Part shown: positions 45,922 through 53,663 of the stretch, in pieces
Layout of the letters: each line of letters begins with the position of its first letter
How positions within the stretch are numbered: position 1 is the first letter of the stretch
Notes under the pieces: generated by a model
Database searches by the model: none
The model's input: only the letters and a program-made list of their open reading frames with translations
What the model was told of the DNA's origin: nothing
DNA from: Anaeromyxobacter sp.
Lineage (GTDB): Bacteria > Myxococcota > Myxococcia > Myxococcales > Anaeromyxobacteraceae
Length of the DNA stretch: 64,000 nucleotides
Direction: 5' to 3'
Assembly (NCBI GenBank): GCA_016718565.1
Contig: JADKCZ010000005.1
Coordinates: 248,001-312,000 of the forward strand
Translations under genes and position numbers: made by a program

Positions 45922-47856
45922 ATGAGCAGCCGCGCTCCAGGTCCGGGTCTCCTCCTTCCGCCCCCCGGCGCGGAGGCCCTGTCCCCCTCGGCCGCGCTGG
46001 CCGAGGCCGCCTGGCAGCTCGAGCAGGTCCCCTTCGAGGAGCGGCGCCACGTGCTGCGCGGCGAGGCCGGCCTGCTGATCGACGGCCTGCTCACCCGCGT
46101 GGCCCGCGGCCAGGGCGCGCTCGAGGTCTCCCTGGCCGAGGGGCTGGCGGCCCTCTCCGCCGGCGACCGGCTGCTCCGGCTCGGCTACTCCTGCGTCGGC
46201 GACTACGCCCGCGAGCGGCTCGGCCTGGCCGGCCGGACCGCGCAGGCCCTGGTGCGGCTCGGCGCGGGGCTGACCGAGCGGCCGGTGCTCCGGGCTGCGG
46301 TCCGCCGCGGTGAGGTGAGCCTGCGCCGGGCCCAGGTGGTCCTGCCGGCGGCGCGCGGCGAGGCCGAGGCCGCCTGGGTGGAGCGGGCCCGGGGTGAGAC
46401 CACGCGGGCCCTCGAGGCGGCCGTGGCGGCCTGGGCGCGGGGGGAGCGGGAGGCGGTGGAGCGCGACCCGGACGAGGAGAAGGCGGCGGACGGGGCAGCA
46501 GCAGGAGGCCAGGGTGCGCAGGTGCGGGCGCCACCGGCTTCACCCAGGTTCGACGACGACGAGCCCTGGGAGCGGCTGGTCCTCCCGCTCCCTCCCGAGA
46601 CGGCCGACACGCTCGACCGGGCCTGCGCCCTGGCCGGCCGCCTGCTCGGCGCCGCCTCCCCCACCTGGCAGCGGCTCGAGGCCATCGCCCAGGAGTACCT
46701 CGGCGAGCACCCGCCCGACGACGCCGACCAGGAGGTGGCGGCCTGCGGCATCGAGGCCTGGGACCCGCCGCCCGACGGGACCGATCCCGACGGGTTCGAT
46801 CCCGACGGCTCGGGTCCCGACGGCTCCTGCCCCGGAGACCTGTCGCCCTGGGCCAACGGCCCCCGGCCTGGCCGCCCTCCCTCCCTCTCCGAGCCCATCC
46901 CCGCTTGGAGCGCCGACCTCGAGGCCGTCCTCGAGCAGGAGTTCCACCGCTGGGACTTCCTCGCCACCGTCGAGCCGGTCGGCTCCCCTCCCCTCCTCGC
47001 CCTCGGCCTCTCTCCCCAGGACCTCGACCTCGAGCTCCGACACCTCTCCTCCCTGCGCGCCCGCTGGGACGAGCTCCTCGGCCACCTCGCCCTCCTCCTC
47101 CGCTCCCTCGGCCTTTGGCGCGACATGGGCTTCCTCTCCTTCCCCCACTACCTCAAGGAGCGCCTCGGCCTCGGCACCCGCGCCGTCGAGCAGCGCATCG
47201 CCCTCGAGCGCCGCCTCCACGAGCTCCCTCCACTCCGTGCCGCCCTCCGCGCCGGCCGCCTCTCCTACGAGCAGGCCCGCCTGGTCGCCCGCGTCGCCAC
47301 AGACGACCTCTCCACCGAGGCCTGGGTGGCCCGCGCCGAGGGGCTCTCCTGCCTCGCCCTCCAGCGCCTCCTCGACACCTCCTCCACCGCGCAGGTGCGG
47401 GCGCGCGGCCACCTCGACCTCCGCGTCCCGAGCAGGGTCGGCGTCCTCCTCGCCGCCGCCTTCCGCGCCGCCGAGCGCGCCTCCGGCCGCTGGCTCTCCC
47501 AGCCCGCCTGCCTCTCTGCCCTCTGCGACCACTTCCTCCTCACCTGGGCCGGCCTCCCTCCACCTCGCCGCTCCGTCCAGCGCCGGGTCCTCCACCGCGA
47601 CCACGGCCTCTGCCAGGTCCCAGGCTGCAGCCGCGCCGCCGCACGCCCACCACCTCACCTTCCCGCCCACGGCGGCTCCGACCTCCCAGACAACCTGGTC
47701 GCCCTCTGCGCCGCCCACCACCTCCACGGCGTCCACGCCGGCTGGCTCAGGGTCCACGGCTCCGCTCCTCACCACCTCTCCTGGGAGCTCGGCGAGCGCC
47801 GCCCGCCGGGGCCGGACCTCGGGCACCGGGCACCGACGGAGGACTGGCGAGCCTGA
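45922..47856 (+). CDS. HNH-endonuclease-family protein with disrupted catalytic motif
   Basis: A 644-aa protein. Two related helical halves, one around GYSCVGDYARERLGLAGRTAQALVRLG and one around GFLSFPHYLKERLGLGTRAVEQRIALE, are each followed by an RRGEVSLRRAQ / RAGRLSYEQAR helix. They are separated by an acidic Asp-Pro-Gly linker. The C-terminus has the HNH zinc framework CQVPGCSR ... AHGGSDLPDNLVALCAAHHLHGVH. However, the central His-x-His-His that should precede AHGG is absent. Bases 47642-47662 encode it (HAHHLTF) only in the next frame. From about 46900 the gene favours CTC/CTT-type pyrimidine-rich codons unlike its neighbours. It may be an inactive relic or carry a compensated frameshift. 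Confidence 0.8.
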   Translation: MSSRAPGPGLLLPPPGAEALSPSAALAEAAWQLEQVPFEERRHVLRGEAGLLIDGLLTRVARGQGALEVSLAEGLAALSAGDRLLRLGYSCVGDYARERLGLAGRTAQALVRLGAGLTERPVLRAAVRRGEVSLRRAQVVLPAARGEAEAAWVERARGETTRALEAAVAAWARGEREAVERDPDEEKAADGAAAGGQGAQVRAPPASPRFDDDEPWERLVLPLPPETADTLDRACALAGRLLGAASPTWQRLEAIAQEYLGEHPPDDADQEVAACGIEAWDPPPDGTDPDGFDPDGSGPDGSCPGDLSPWANGPRPGRPPSLSEPIPAWSADLEAVLEQEFHRWDFLATVEPVGSPPLLALGLSPQDLDLELRHLSSLRARWDELLGHLALLLRSLGLWRDMGFLSFPHYLKERLGLGTRAVEQRIALERRLHELPPLRAALRAGRLSYEQARLVARVATDDLSTEAWVARAEGLSCLALQRLLDTSSTAQVRARGHLDLRVPSRVGVLLAAAFRAAERASGRWLSQPACLSALCDHFLLTWAGLPPPRRSVQRRVLHRDHGLCQVPGCSRAAARPPPHLPAHGGSDLPDNLVALCAAHHLHGVHAGWLRVHGSAPHHLSWELGERRPPGPDLGHRAPTEDWRA

Positions 47857-47867
47857 GCGCGGGTGAG

Positions 47868-47939
47868 GTGGCGGTGGGCGTGGCGGTGGGCGTGGCGGTG
47901 GGCCTGGCGGTGGGCCTGACCGTGGGCCTGACCGTGGGC
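47868..47939 (+). repeat. 12-bp tandem repeat, six units
   Basis: GTGGCGGTGGGC units spaced by 12 bp, the last ones drifting to CTGACCGTGGGC, just after the HNH-family stop codon. In frame it would read Val-Ala-Val-Gly, but there is no plausible gene start. The rest of 47857-48110 shows nothing. Confidence 0.85.
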
Positions 47940-48110
47940 CGGGTCGGTGGGGCCGGGCCGTGAAGCGCGGCCGCTCCAAACTCACGGTCAGGTACGACAG
48001 CGATGCCCCCACGAACACGGGACGAGAAATCCAGACGGGCCGTCCGCCCCTCCCGCCTTCACGGGACCTACCCGAGGCTGTTTGTCGCGGTACCACGTCC
48101 ACGGACCGCG

Positions 48111-48821
48111 ATGAGCGAACCCCACGACCAGACCTGCAGCGCCATCGTGAACCCACGCCGGGCCCCGCGGCTCGCGGTGCGGTGCCTGGTCCGGGCCGCG
48201 GCGCTGGATCGCCCCTGGACCACCGAGACCGAGGACATCAGCCAGCATGGCTGCCAGCTGCTGGCGCCGCTGGCGCTCCCGCGCGGGCAGGAGGTGCGGC
48301 TGGTGCTCACCTACCCGAGCCTGCCGGAGGCGCTGCACGTCGCCGGGGCGGTGGCCTGGGCCGGCCCCCACGCCCCGTGGCGCCACGGCGTCGCCTTCGA
48401 CGCGGCGAGCCTGCCCGCCGCCGAGCGCTGGATCCTCCGCCTGCTGGCCATCCACCCGGAGCTGTCCTGCGCCCCACGGCTGCCGGCCCGGCTCGACCCG
48501 AGCGCCCGGCTGCACCTCGGCGAGCCGCCGCGCCACATCGTGGACTTCACCCACGAGGAGCTGGCGGTGCTCCACCTGGTGCGCGCCGGCGCCACCGCGG
48601 GCGAGCTCCGGGAGCGGCTCGGCGCCCACTGGAGCACCTCGCTGCGAGCCCTCTTCTCGCTCCTGAACCGGCGGGCCGTGACCTTCGACCGGACCGAGGG
48701 CCCCGCGCCGGACGCCTGGGACGCGGCGCTCGGCCCGAACGGCCCGCTCCGCCCACCCGGGGAGCCGCAGCGGCTGGCGCGGTTGAACGCCAGGCCTGCC
48801 CCGACGCCGGCCGGCAACTAG
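48111..48821 (+). CDS. PilZ domain protein
   Basis: A 236-aa protein from ATG 48111. A PilZ domain (about 12-105) has the c-di-GMP-binding arginine motif NPRRAPRLAVR and the DISQHGCQLLAP (D-x-S-x-x-G) motif. The C-terminal half (about 135-200, HIVDFTHEELAVLHLVRAGATAGELRERLG..TSLRALFSLLNRRAVTF) looks like a winged-helix module. It probably senses c-di-GMP. The gene's TAG stop is part of the TAGAAT box for the hemerythrin gene that follows. Confidence 0.85.
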   Translation: MSEPHDQTCSAIVNPRRAPRLAVRCLVRAAALDRPWTTETEDISQHGCQLLAPLALPRGQEVRLVLTYPSLPEALHVAGAVAWAGPHAPWRHGVAFDAASLPAAERWILRLLAIHPELSCAPRLPARLDPSARLHLGEPPRHIVDFTHEELAVLHLVRAGATAGELRERLGAHWSTSLRALFSLLNRRAVTFDRTEGPAPDAWDAALGPNGPLRPPGEPQRLARLNARPAPTPAGN

Positions 48822-48824
48822 AAT
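48819..48824 (+). promoter_or_regulatory. -10 box deciding the hemerythrin start
   Basis: TAGAAT, 7 nt before ATG 48832. The earlier ATG 48823 overlaps the box itself, so a transcript from this promoter favours 48832. Confidence 0.45.
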
Positions 48825-48831
48825 GCCTGGC

Positions 48832-49254
48832 ATGCCCCTCGTCGACCTCGACACCATCCCGCAGGTCCCGCTCGACTTCATCAACGCTGACCACCGCGAG
48901 GAGGCCAGGCTCCTCAACGAGCTGGCCGAGGCCATCGCCGACCACCGGGCCGGCACGGTGGGCCCGGAGGCGGTGGTGGCCACCTTCCAGGTGCTCTACC
49001 AGCACACCGAGGAGCACTTCGGCCGGGAGGACCAGGCCATGCAGAAGAGCGGCTTCCCGCCCTACCAGATGCACCACTCAGAGCACGTCCGCGTGCTGGC
49101 CGAGCTGGCCGCCGAGGGGCGGCGCTTCGCCGAGACCGGCGACGCCGTCCGGCTCGACACCTACGTGACCAAGGTGGTCCCGAGCTGGTTCGTGAACCAC
49201 ATCCAGTCGATGGACCTCATCACCGCCCGCTTCGTGTCGATGCAGGACGGGTAG
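48832..49254 (+). CDS. Bacteriohemerythrin
   Basis: A 140-aa four-helix di-iron oxygen-binding protein. Iron ligands in order: DHREEARLLNEL, HTEEHFGREDQAM, HHSEH and WFVNHIQSMD. Length and spacing match the single-domain bacteriohemerythrins used for oxygen storage or sensing, common in microaerophilic and anaerobic bacteria. It follows the PilZ gene, but may have its own promoter overlapping the PilZ stop codon. Confidence 0.92.
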   Translation: MPLVDLDTIPQVPLDFINADHREEARLLNELAEAIADHRAGTVGPEAVVATFQVLYQHTEEHFGREDQAMQKSGFPPYQMHHSEHVRVLAELAAEGRRFAETGDAVRLDTYVTKVVPSWFVNHIQSMDLITARFVSMQDG

Positions 49255-49346
49255 CCGGCGACCGGCCCGGGGCGCGATCCACCCCCAGGGGAGACCGGTC
49301 GGCAGGGAGACCGGGCCTCGGCGCGGCCGGCCCTCCTCGCGACCAC

Positions 49347-49736
49347 TCAGCCCTCGCCGGGGTTCATCTCGCGCAGGTCCGGCAGCAGCGAGAGCACGTC
49401 GTGCTCGGCCACCACCGGCACGGCGCTGGCGAGGTCGGCGTGATCCCAGACCTCGCCCCCCGGGTTTGGCTCGAGCGCCTCGGCCACGTTCGGCGACAGG
49501 GCCAGCGTCAGGCGCGACGAGAAGATCCAGGCGTGCGGCGAGGTGGCCGGCCAGCGCCAGGCCTCGATGGCCTCCACCGCGTGCTCCCATGCCTCGTCGC
49601 CCGTGTAGCCGAGCGCGTCGAGCTCCCTCGCCAGCGCCTCGGCGATGGCCCGCACAGCCGCCTGGTACCGCGCGGTCAGCGCCTGCACCGCCTCCGGCTC
49701 CGGCACCACCACCTCGGTCGTCACCGCCTCGATCAT
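49347..49736 (-). CDS. Hypothetical protein, 129 aa
   Basis: An acidic helical protein from ATG 49736, which has GGAGG and AGGA upstream and a TAGAAG -10-like box at 49762-49767 (minus strand). It contains ALTARYQAAVRAIAEALARELDALGYTGDEAWEHAVEAIEAWRWPATSPHAWIFSSRLTLALSP, then an acidic C-terminus (DLREMNPGEG). GTG 49778 would add 14 residues but overlaps the promoter region. No known family. Confidence 0.6.
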   Translation of the reverse strand: MIEAVTTEVVVPEPEAVQALTARYQAAVRAIAEALARELDALGYTGDEAWEHAVEAIEAWRWPATSPHAWIFSSRLTLALSPNVAEALEPNPGGEVWDHADLASAVPVVAEHDVLSLLPDLREMNPGEG

Positions 49737-49818
49737 CGGGTCCTGCGCCTCCGCGCCGTGTCTTCTACCAAGCGCCACCCGTGGCGCGCCAGCCGGGTGT
49801 GCGCTCCGTTCCCCACTG

Positions 49819-50010
49819 GGTGGCCCACCCGGTGGCCCACCCGATCGCTCACCGGATCGCTCACTTGATCGCTCACCTGATCGCCCGCCCGATCGCTCAC
49901 CTGATCGCCCGCCCGATCGCTCGCCTGATCGCTCGCCTGATCGCTCACCCGATCGCTCACCTGATCAGTCACCTGATCGGTTGCCCGATCGGGCACCTGA
50001 TCGTTTGCCC
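49819..50010 (+). repeat. Sixteen 12-bp units with GATC in exact phase
   Basis: Two GGTGGCCCACCC units, then fourteen units beginning GATC (starts 49843, 49855 ... 49999, every 12 bp without exception). Typical units are GATCGCTCACCT and GATCGCCCGCCC. CGATCG or TGATCG recurs throughout. It is not CRISPR because there are no unique spacers. Confidence 0.92.
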
Positions 50011-50094
50011 GCTGGCCCTCCGGGGCGCGGACTTTCGTCGGCCTGCCCGCCGGACGGACGCGACCGCCGTCGGGCGCGCGGGGCGGCGCTGGCA

Positions 50095-50100
50095 TAGACT
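50095..50100 (+). promoter_or_regulatory. -10 box near the phosphatase start
   Basis: TAGACT, 9 nt before ATG 50110, no ribosome site. Confidence 0.45.
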
Positions 50101-50109
50101 CCTGGGCCA

Positions 50110-50688
50110 ATGCGGACGGAGCTGCACGTCGACTTCCTCGGCGCCGAGGTGCACGGCCTGCCGGGCCGGCTCGGGCTCACCAGCGCCCCGGGCGGCTGGT
50201 GGCCGGGGCGCGCCATGCCCCGCGACGGCGGTGAGCTGCTCGAGGACGACCTGCGCCTCCTCACGCAGGATCACGGCGCCAGCCTGCTGGTGACCCTCCT
50301 CACCGCACGCGAGGTGGCCAGGCTCGGCGACCTGAAGCGCCGCACCCGGTCGCTCGGGGTCGAGTGGCTCCACCACCCCATCCCGGACATGTGCCCCCCC
50401 GGCTCGCCGGCCGCGGCGGACAAGGTGGTGGAGCGCCTGGTGGCCCACCTGGGCGAGGGGCGCACCGCGGTGGTCCACTGCCTGGCCGGCCTCGGCCGGA
50501 CCGGCACGGTGGCGGCCTGCCTGCTGGTGGAGCGCGGGCGCAGCGCCGAGGAGGCGGTGGCGGCGGTGCGGGCGGCCAGGCCGGGCTCGGTGCAGACCTC
50601 CGAGCAGGAGGCCTTCGTGGGCGCCTACCAGGCCTGGCGGGTCGAGCGCGCCGCCCGCCCGCCGCGGCGCCGCTTCTTCTTCAGGTGA
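50110..50688 (+). CDS. Dual-specificity/tyrosine phosphatase-like protein
   Basis: A 192-aa cysteine phosphatase. The signature VVHCLAGLGRTGT gives catalytic Cys124 and Arg130, and Asp93 in HHPIPDMCPP is the likely general acid. The N-terminal region (LLEDDLRLLTQDHGASLLVTLLTAREVARLGD) is like CDKN3/dual-specificity phosphatases. The Arg/Phe-rich C-terminus overlaps the convergent gamma-glutamylcyclotransferase gene by 8 bp (both stops lie in TCAGGTGA). The substrate is unknown. Confidence 0.85.
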   Translation: MRTELHVDFLGAEVHGLPGRLGLTSAPGGWWPGRAMPRDGGELLEDDLRLLTQDHGASLLVTLLTAREVARLGDLKRRTRSLGVEWLHHPIPDMCPPGSPAAADKVVERLVAHLGEGRTAVVHCLAGLGRTGTVAACLLVERGRSAEEAVAAVRAARPGSVQTSEQEAFVGAYQAWRVERAARPPRRRFFFR

Positions 50689-51163
50689 GCGCCGGCCCGG
50701 CGCCTCCGCCCGGGACCTTCCGCGCCAGGGCACGCTCCACCTCGTGCCGAGCCTCCTCGGGCAGGCCGTGCTCGGCCAGCCCCTGCAGGATGAGCGCGAC
50801 GTAGCGGCGCTGGGGCGGGGCGCTGGTGCGCCGGTCGGAGCGGGCGACGAAGACCTTCACCGCCAGGGCCTCGACGCCGCCCTGCGGCCGGGCGGCCTCC
50901 ACCTGCCGGTCGACGAGGTCGTAGCCGCTCTCGAACTGGCGCAGCGCCTCCAGCCCGTCCAGCGCCATGCGGTAGATCACCCCGTGGACACAGTCGCCGG
51001 GCGAGCGCTCCACGTTGGCCCGCGCCGAGCCGTCGGCGCTGCGCTTGTCGAAGACCAGGCAGTGGTCGCGCAGCACGGCCGGGCGCGCCTCGGAGAACGC
51101 GGCGCCACGCTCGCGCATCCGGTCGACCATCAGGTTGGAGCCGTAGGCGAAGTACCTGATCAC
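50681..51163 (-). CDS. Gamma-glutamylcyclotransferase-like protein
   Basis: About 160 aa. The family start YFAYGSNLMVDRM, then ARPAVLRDHCLVFDKRS, VHGVIYRMALDGLEALRQFESGY (with the catalytic-type Glu) and VFVAR. It acts on gamma-glutamyl peptides to give 5-oxoproline, or on related amides; the substrate here is unknown. I used GTG 51163 (MIRYFAYGSN), typical of the family. ATG 51187 is 8 codons upstream but abuts a TACATC -10-like box. It converges with the phosphatase gene with overlapping 3' ends. Confidence 0.85.
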   Translation of the reverse strand: MIRYFAYGSNLMVDRMRERGAAFSEARPAVLRDHCLVFDKRSADGSARANVERSPGDCVHGVIYRMALDGLEALRQFESGYDLVDRQVEAARPQGGVEALAVKVFVARSDRRTSAPPQRRYVALILQGLAEHGLPEEARHEVERALARKVPGGGAGPALT

Positions 51164-51405
51164 GAGCTGCCCCGCTTTCCCTTCCATGATGTAGGCCGCA
51201 CGGACGCGCCGTTGTGACGCCCGGGACCTCTCCACCAGGCCGGACCATCCGTCTGGGGCCCCCGGGCCCGGGCACGGCGCCCACATCGACCGCGGAGGTG
51301 GTCCCGGCCCCCACGCCACCAGGTGCGGCGTGTGGCCGCGGCAGGCGGGCCGCAGCGGTCGAGCTCGGGTTCGGATTCGGGTTCGAGGTCACCGGGAACC
51401 GCTCC

Positions 51406-51449
51406 CCCTCTCCCCCAGCCCGCTGGGGGAGAGGGCCGGGGTGAGGGGG
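51406..51449 (+). repeat. Dispersed hairpin element, copy 2
   Basis: Same 14-bp stem (CCCTCTCCCCCAGC / GCTGGGGGAGAGGG, 51406-51435), 2-nt loop and CCGGGGTGAGGGGG tail as the element at 45752, again beside a G/T-rich hexamer tract. Confidence 0.85.
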
Positions 51450-51582
51450 CCGCGGCGGCCGGGGGCGCAGCGGTCGAGGTCGAGGGAGAGATCGCGGTCG
51501 GGTTCGGGTTCGGGGTCGCCGGGGCGAGGAGGCCAAGGCGTGGTGCGGGCCACAGGAGGCGCCCGCGCGTCCCCGGGAGGCG

Positions 51583-51588
51583 TAGACT
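51583..51588 (+). promoter_or_regulatory. -10 box near the fusion-gene start
   Basis: TAGACT, 8 nt before GTG 51597. The only GGAGG is 16 nt upstream and overlaps the promoter. Confidence 0.45.
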
Positions 51589-51596
51589 GTGCCCAC

Positions 51597-53483
51597 GTGG
51601 CTCGTCCCCGCCGACCTCCCGAACCACCACCGCCCGCCCCCTATGCGCTCCAGCTCGCCGAGGCGGTGGCGGCCGCGCGCGCCGCGGCCGACCTGCTGGC
51701 CGCCGAGTTCGCCCGTCCGGACGGCCCGCGCGGGCAGGACGACAAGTGCCCCGCCGACGACGAGGCCGAGGTGCTGGTCCGCGATCGGCTGCTGGCCGCC
51801 TTCCCGGAGTACGGCTTCGTGGCCGAGGAGGATCGCGCCCAGGACCGGCCGCCGTCCGACACCGGCCGCCACGCCTGGGTGGTCGACCCCAACGACGGCA
51901 CCCGCTACTTCCGCCAGGGCCGGCGTGGCGCGTCGGTCTCCATCGGCCTGCTGCGCGACGGCCTGCCGGTGCTGGGCGTGGTGCTGGCCCACACCGCCCC
52001 GACCGGCGGGGAGGACCTCTTCACCTGGGCCGAGGGCTCCGGGCCGGTGCGCCGCAACGGCGAGGTGGTGGCGGCCCAGCCGCCGCGCCAGGGGCTGGCG
52101 GCCGGTGACGTGGTGCTGGTCTCGGCGGCCGCCGGGGCCTGGCCCCTGGCCAACGCCCTGCTGCTGTCGCCGGCGCGCCACCGGCCGTGCGCCTCCATCG
52201 CCTACCGGCTGGCGCTGGTGGCGGCGGGCGAGGCCGCCGGCACCGCCTCGCTCCAGCCGCTCGACGGCCACGACGTCGCGGCTGGCCACGCCCTGCTGCG
52301 CGGCGCGGGCCTGTCCCTGCTCGACCTGGCGGGAGCGGAGGTGCGCTACCGCACGGCCGGCCACTCGAACGTCGGCCCGGTGGTGGCGGGCGGCGTGGCC
52401 CTGGCCAGGGAGCTGGCCAGCCGGCTGGCCCACCGGCCCGAGGTGACCGCCCACGAGGCCCCGCTCGACCTCACCGAGCCCAGGCCAGGCCGGCCAGCCA
52501 CCGACGTGGCGCTGCTGCGGCGGGCCCAGGGGGCGCTGCTCGGGCAGCTGTGCGGCGACGCCCTCGGCAGCCTGGTGGAGTTCCAGAGCCCCGACGAGAT
52601 CGCCGAGGACTACCCGCAGGGCGTGCGTGAGCTGGTGGACGGCGGCACCTGGGACCTGCTGGCCGGGCAGCCGACCGACGACTCCGAGCTGGCGCTGGCG
52701 CTGGCCCGGACGCTGGCGCGGTGCGGCACCTTCGAACCCGTCGAGGTGGCGCGCGCCTACGCCCGCTGGTACGAGAGCCGACCCTTCGACGTGGGCCACA
52801 CCACCCGCGCCGCGCTGGCCGCGGCCGCCTCGGCGCGCCAGGCCGGGCGCGATCCAGCCGAGGCGTCCCGCGCCGCGGCGCGCCACGAGAGCAAGGCCAA
52901 CGGCGCGCTCATGCGGGTCTCGCCGCTCGGCATCTTCGGGCACGGCCGGCCGCCCGCCGAGGTGGCCGGCTGGGCGCGCCAGGACGCGCGCCTCACCCAC
53001 CCGAACCCCGTCTGCCAGGACGCCAGCGCGGTCTTCGCGGTGGCGGTGGCGCAGGCGGTGGCCCACGGCGGCGCGCCCGCCGAGGTGGCCGACGCGGCGC
53101 TGGCCTTCGCCCGCGAGGCCAGGCTGCACGCCGAGGTGCTGGCGGCCCTGGAGGGCGCCCGCGCCGCCCGTCCGGACTTCGTGACGCACCAGGGGCTGGT
53201 GACGGTGGCGCTGCAGAACGCCTTCTTCCAGCTGCGCCACGCCGCGCCCGAGGCGGCGCTGGTGGACACGGTCGGCCGCGGCGGCGACACCGACACCAAC
53301 GCCGCCATCGCCGGGGCCCTGCTGGGCGCCGTGCACGGCGTGCTGGCGCTGCCGCTGCGCTGGCGCAGCGCGGTGCTCTCCTGCGTCCCGGTGGAGGGCG
53401 CCCCCGGGGTGCGCCGGCCACGCCCGCCCGCCTGCTGGCCGGTGGACGCGCTGGTGCTGGCCGAGCGGCTGGCGGCCGGGTAG
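51597..53483 (+). CDS. Inositol-monophosphatase / ADP-ribosylglycohydrolase fusion
   Basis: A 628-aa protein. Residues 15-285 form an inositol monophosphatase-like (FIG superfamily) domain with the metal motif AEEDRAQ, then WVVDPNDGTRYFRQG (compare WxxDPxDGTxxF), and QPLDGHDVAAGHALLRGAG near the second metal Asp. Residues 302-620 form an ADP-ribosylglycohydrolase (DraG/ARH) domain: AQGALLGQLCGDALGSLVEF, the di-magnesium motif PTDDSELALALARTL, and GRGGDTDTNAAIAGALLGAVHG. Both metal centres look intact. It could remove ADP-ribose from proteins or small molecules and also cleave a phosphate such as that of 3'-phosphoadenosine or inositol phosphates; this pairing is inference. Confidence 0.9.
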   Translation: MARPRRPPEPPPPAPYALQLAEAVAAARAAADLLAAEFARPDGPRGQDDKCPADDEAEVLVRDRLLAAFPEYGFVAEEDRAQDRPPSDTGRHAWVVDPNDGTRYFRQGRRGASVSIGLLRDGLPVLGVVLAHTAPTGGEDLFTWAEGSGPVRRNGEVVAAQPPRQGLAAGDVVLVSAAAGAWPLANALLLSPARHRPCASIAYRLALVAAGEAAGTASLQPLDGHDVAAGHALLRGAGLSLLDLAGAEVRYRTAGHSNVGPVVAGGVALARELASRLAHRPEVTAHEAPLDLTEPRPGRPATDVALLRRAQGALLGQLCGDALGSLVEFQSPDEIAEDYPQGVRELVDGGTWDLLAGQPTDDSELALALARTLARCGTFEPVEVARAYARWYESRPFDVGHTTRAALAAAASARQAGRDPAEASRAAARHESKANGALMRVSPLGIFGHGRPPAEVAGWARQDARLTHPNPVCQDASAVFAVAVAQAVAHGGAPAEVADAALAFAREARLHAEVLAALEGARAARPDFVTHQGLVTVALQNAFFQLRHAAPEAALVDTVGRGGDTDTNAAIAGALLGAVHGVLALPLRWRSAVLSCVPVEGAPGVRRPRPPACWPVDALVLAERLAAG

Positions 53484-53490
53484 GCGCCGT

Positions 53491-53660
53491 CCGGGGTGAG
53501 GGGACTCCCGACCTTCCCCCCCCTCTCCCCTCCGGGGAGAGGGCCGGGGTGAGGGGACTCCCGACCTTCCCCCCCTCTCCCCTCCGGGGAGAGGGCCGGG
53601 GTGAGGGGACTCCCGACCTTCCCCCCCTCTCCCCTCCGGGGAGAGGGCCGGGGTGAGGGG
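53491..53660 (+). repeat. Three tandem 52-bp copies of the hairpin element
   Basis: Each unit has a perfect 10-bp stem CCCTCTCCCC / GGGGAGAGGG (53521-53543, 53573-53595, 53625-53647), the tail CCGGGGTGAGGGG and a linker ACTCCCGACCTTCCCC. The units are spaced by 52 bp and nearly identical. They fill the gap between the convergent fusion gene and hybrid kinase gene and may also terminate transcription. Confidence 0.92.
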
Positions 53661-53663
53661 GAC

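Larger units (their letters stand above)
49737..50109. other. Divergent intergenic region with a 12-bp repeat array
   Basis: 373 bp holding the promoter of the minus-strand gene at 49736, the array 49819-50010 and the TAGACT box of the phosphatase gene. All three plus-strand frames and some minus-strand frames are open across the array because 12 is a multiple of 3. The resulting Ser-Pro-Asp-Arg or Ile-Ala-His-Leu peptides are not supported as genes. Confidence 0.6.
51164..51596. other. Divergent intergenic region with hairpin and TTCGGG repeats
   Basis: 433 bp. GGTTCG-type hexamer runs lie at 51362-51390 and 51495-51522 on either side of the hairpin element at 51406-51449. The TAGACT box at 51583 belongs to the next gene. 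No coding region. Confidence 0.6.

Noticed and set aside
49819..50010. CRISPR array
   Set aside because: Units are contiguous 12-mers with no unique spacers and no cas genes nearby.
49645..50097. Ser-Pro-Asp-Arg repeat protein across the 12-bp array
   Set aside because: Several frames are open because the period is a multiple of three; there is no ribosome site, signal or flanking domain.
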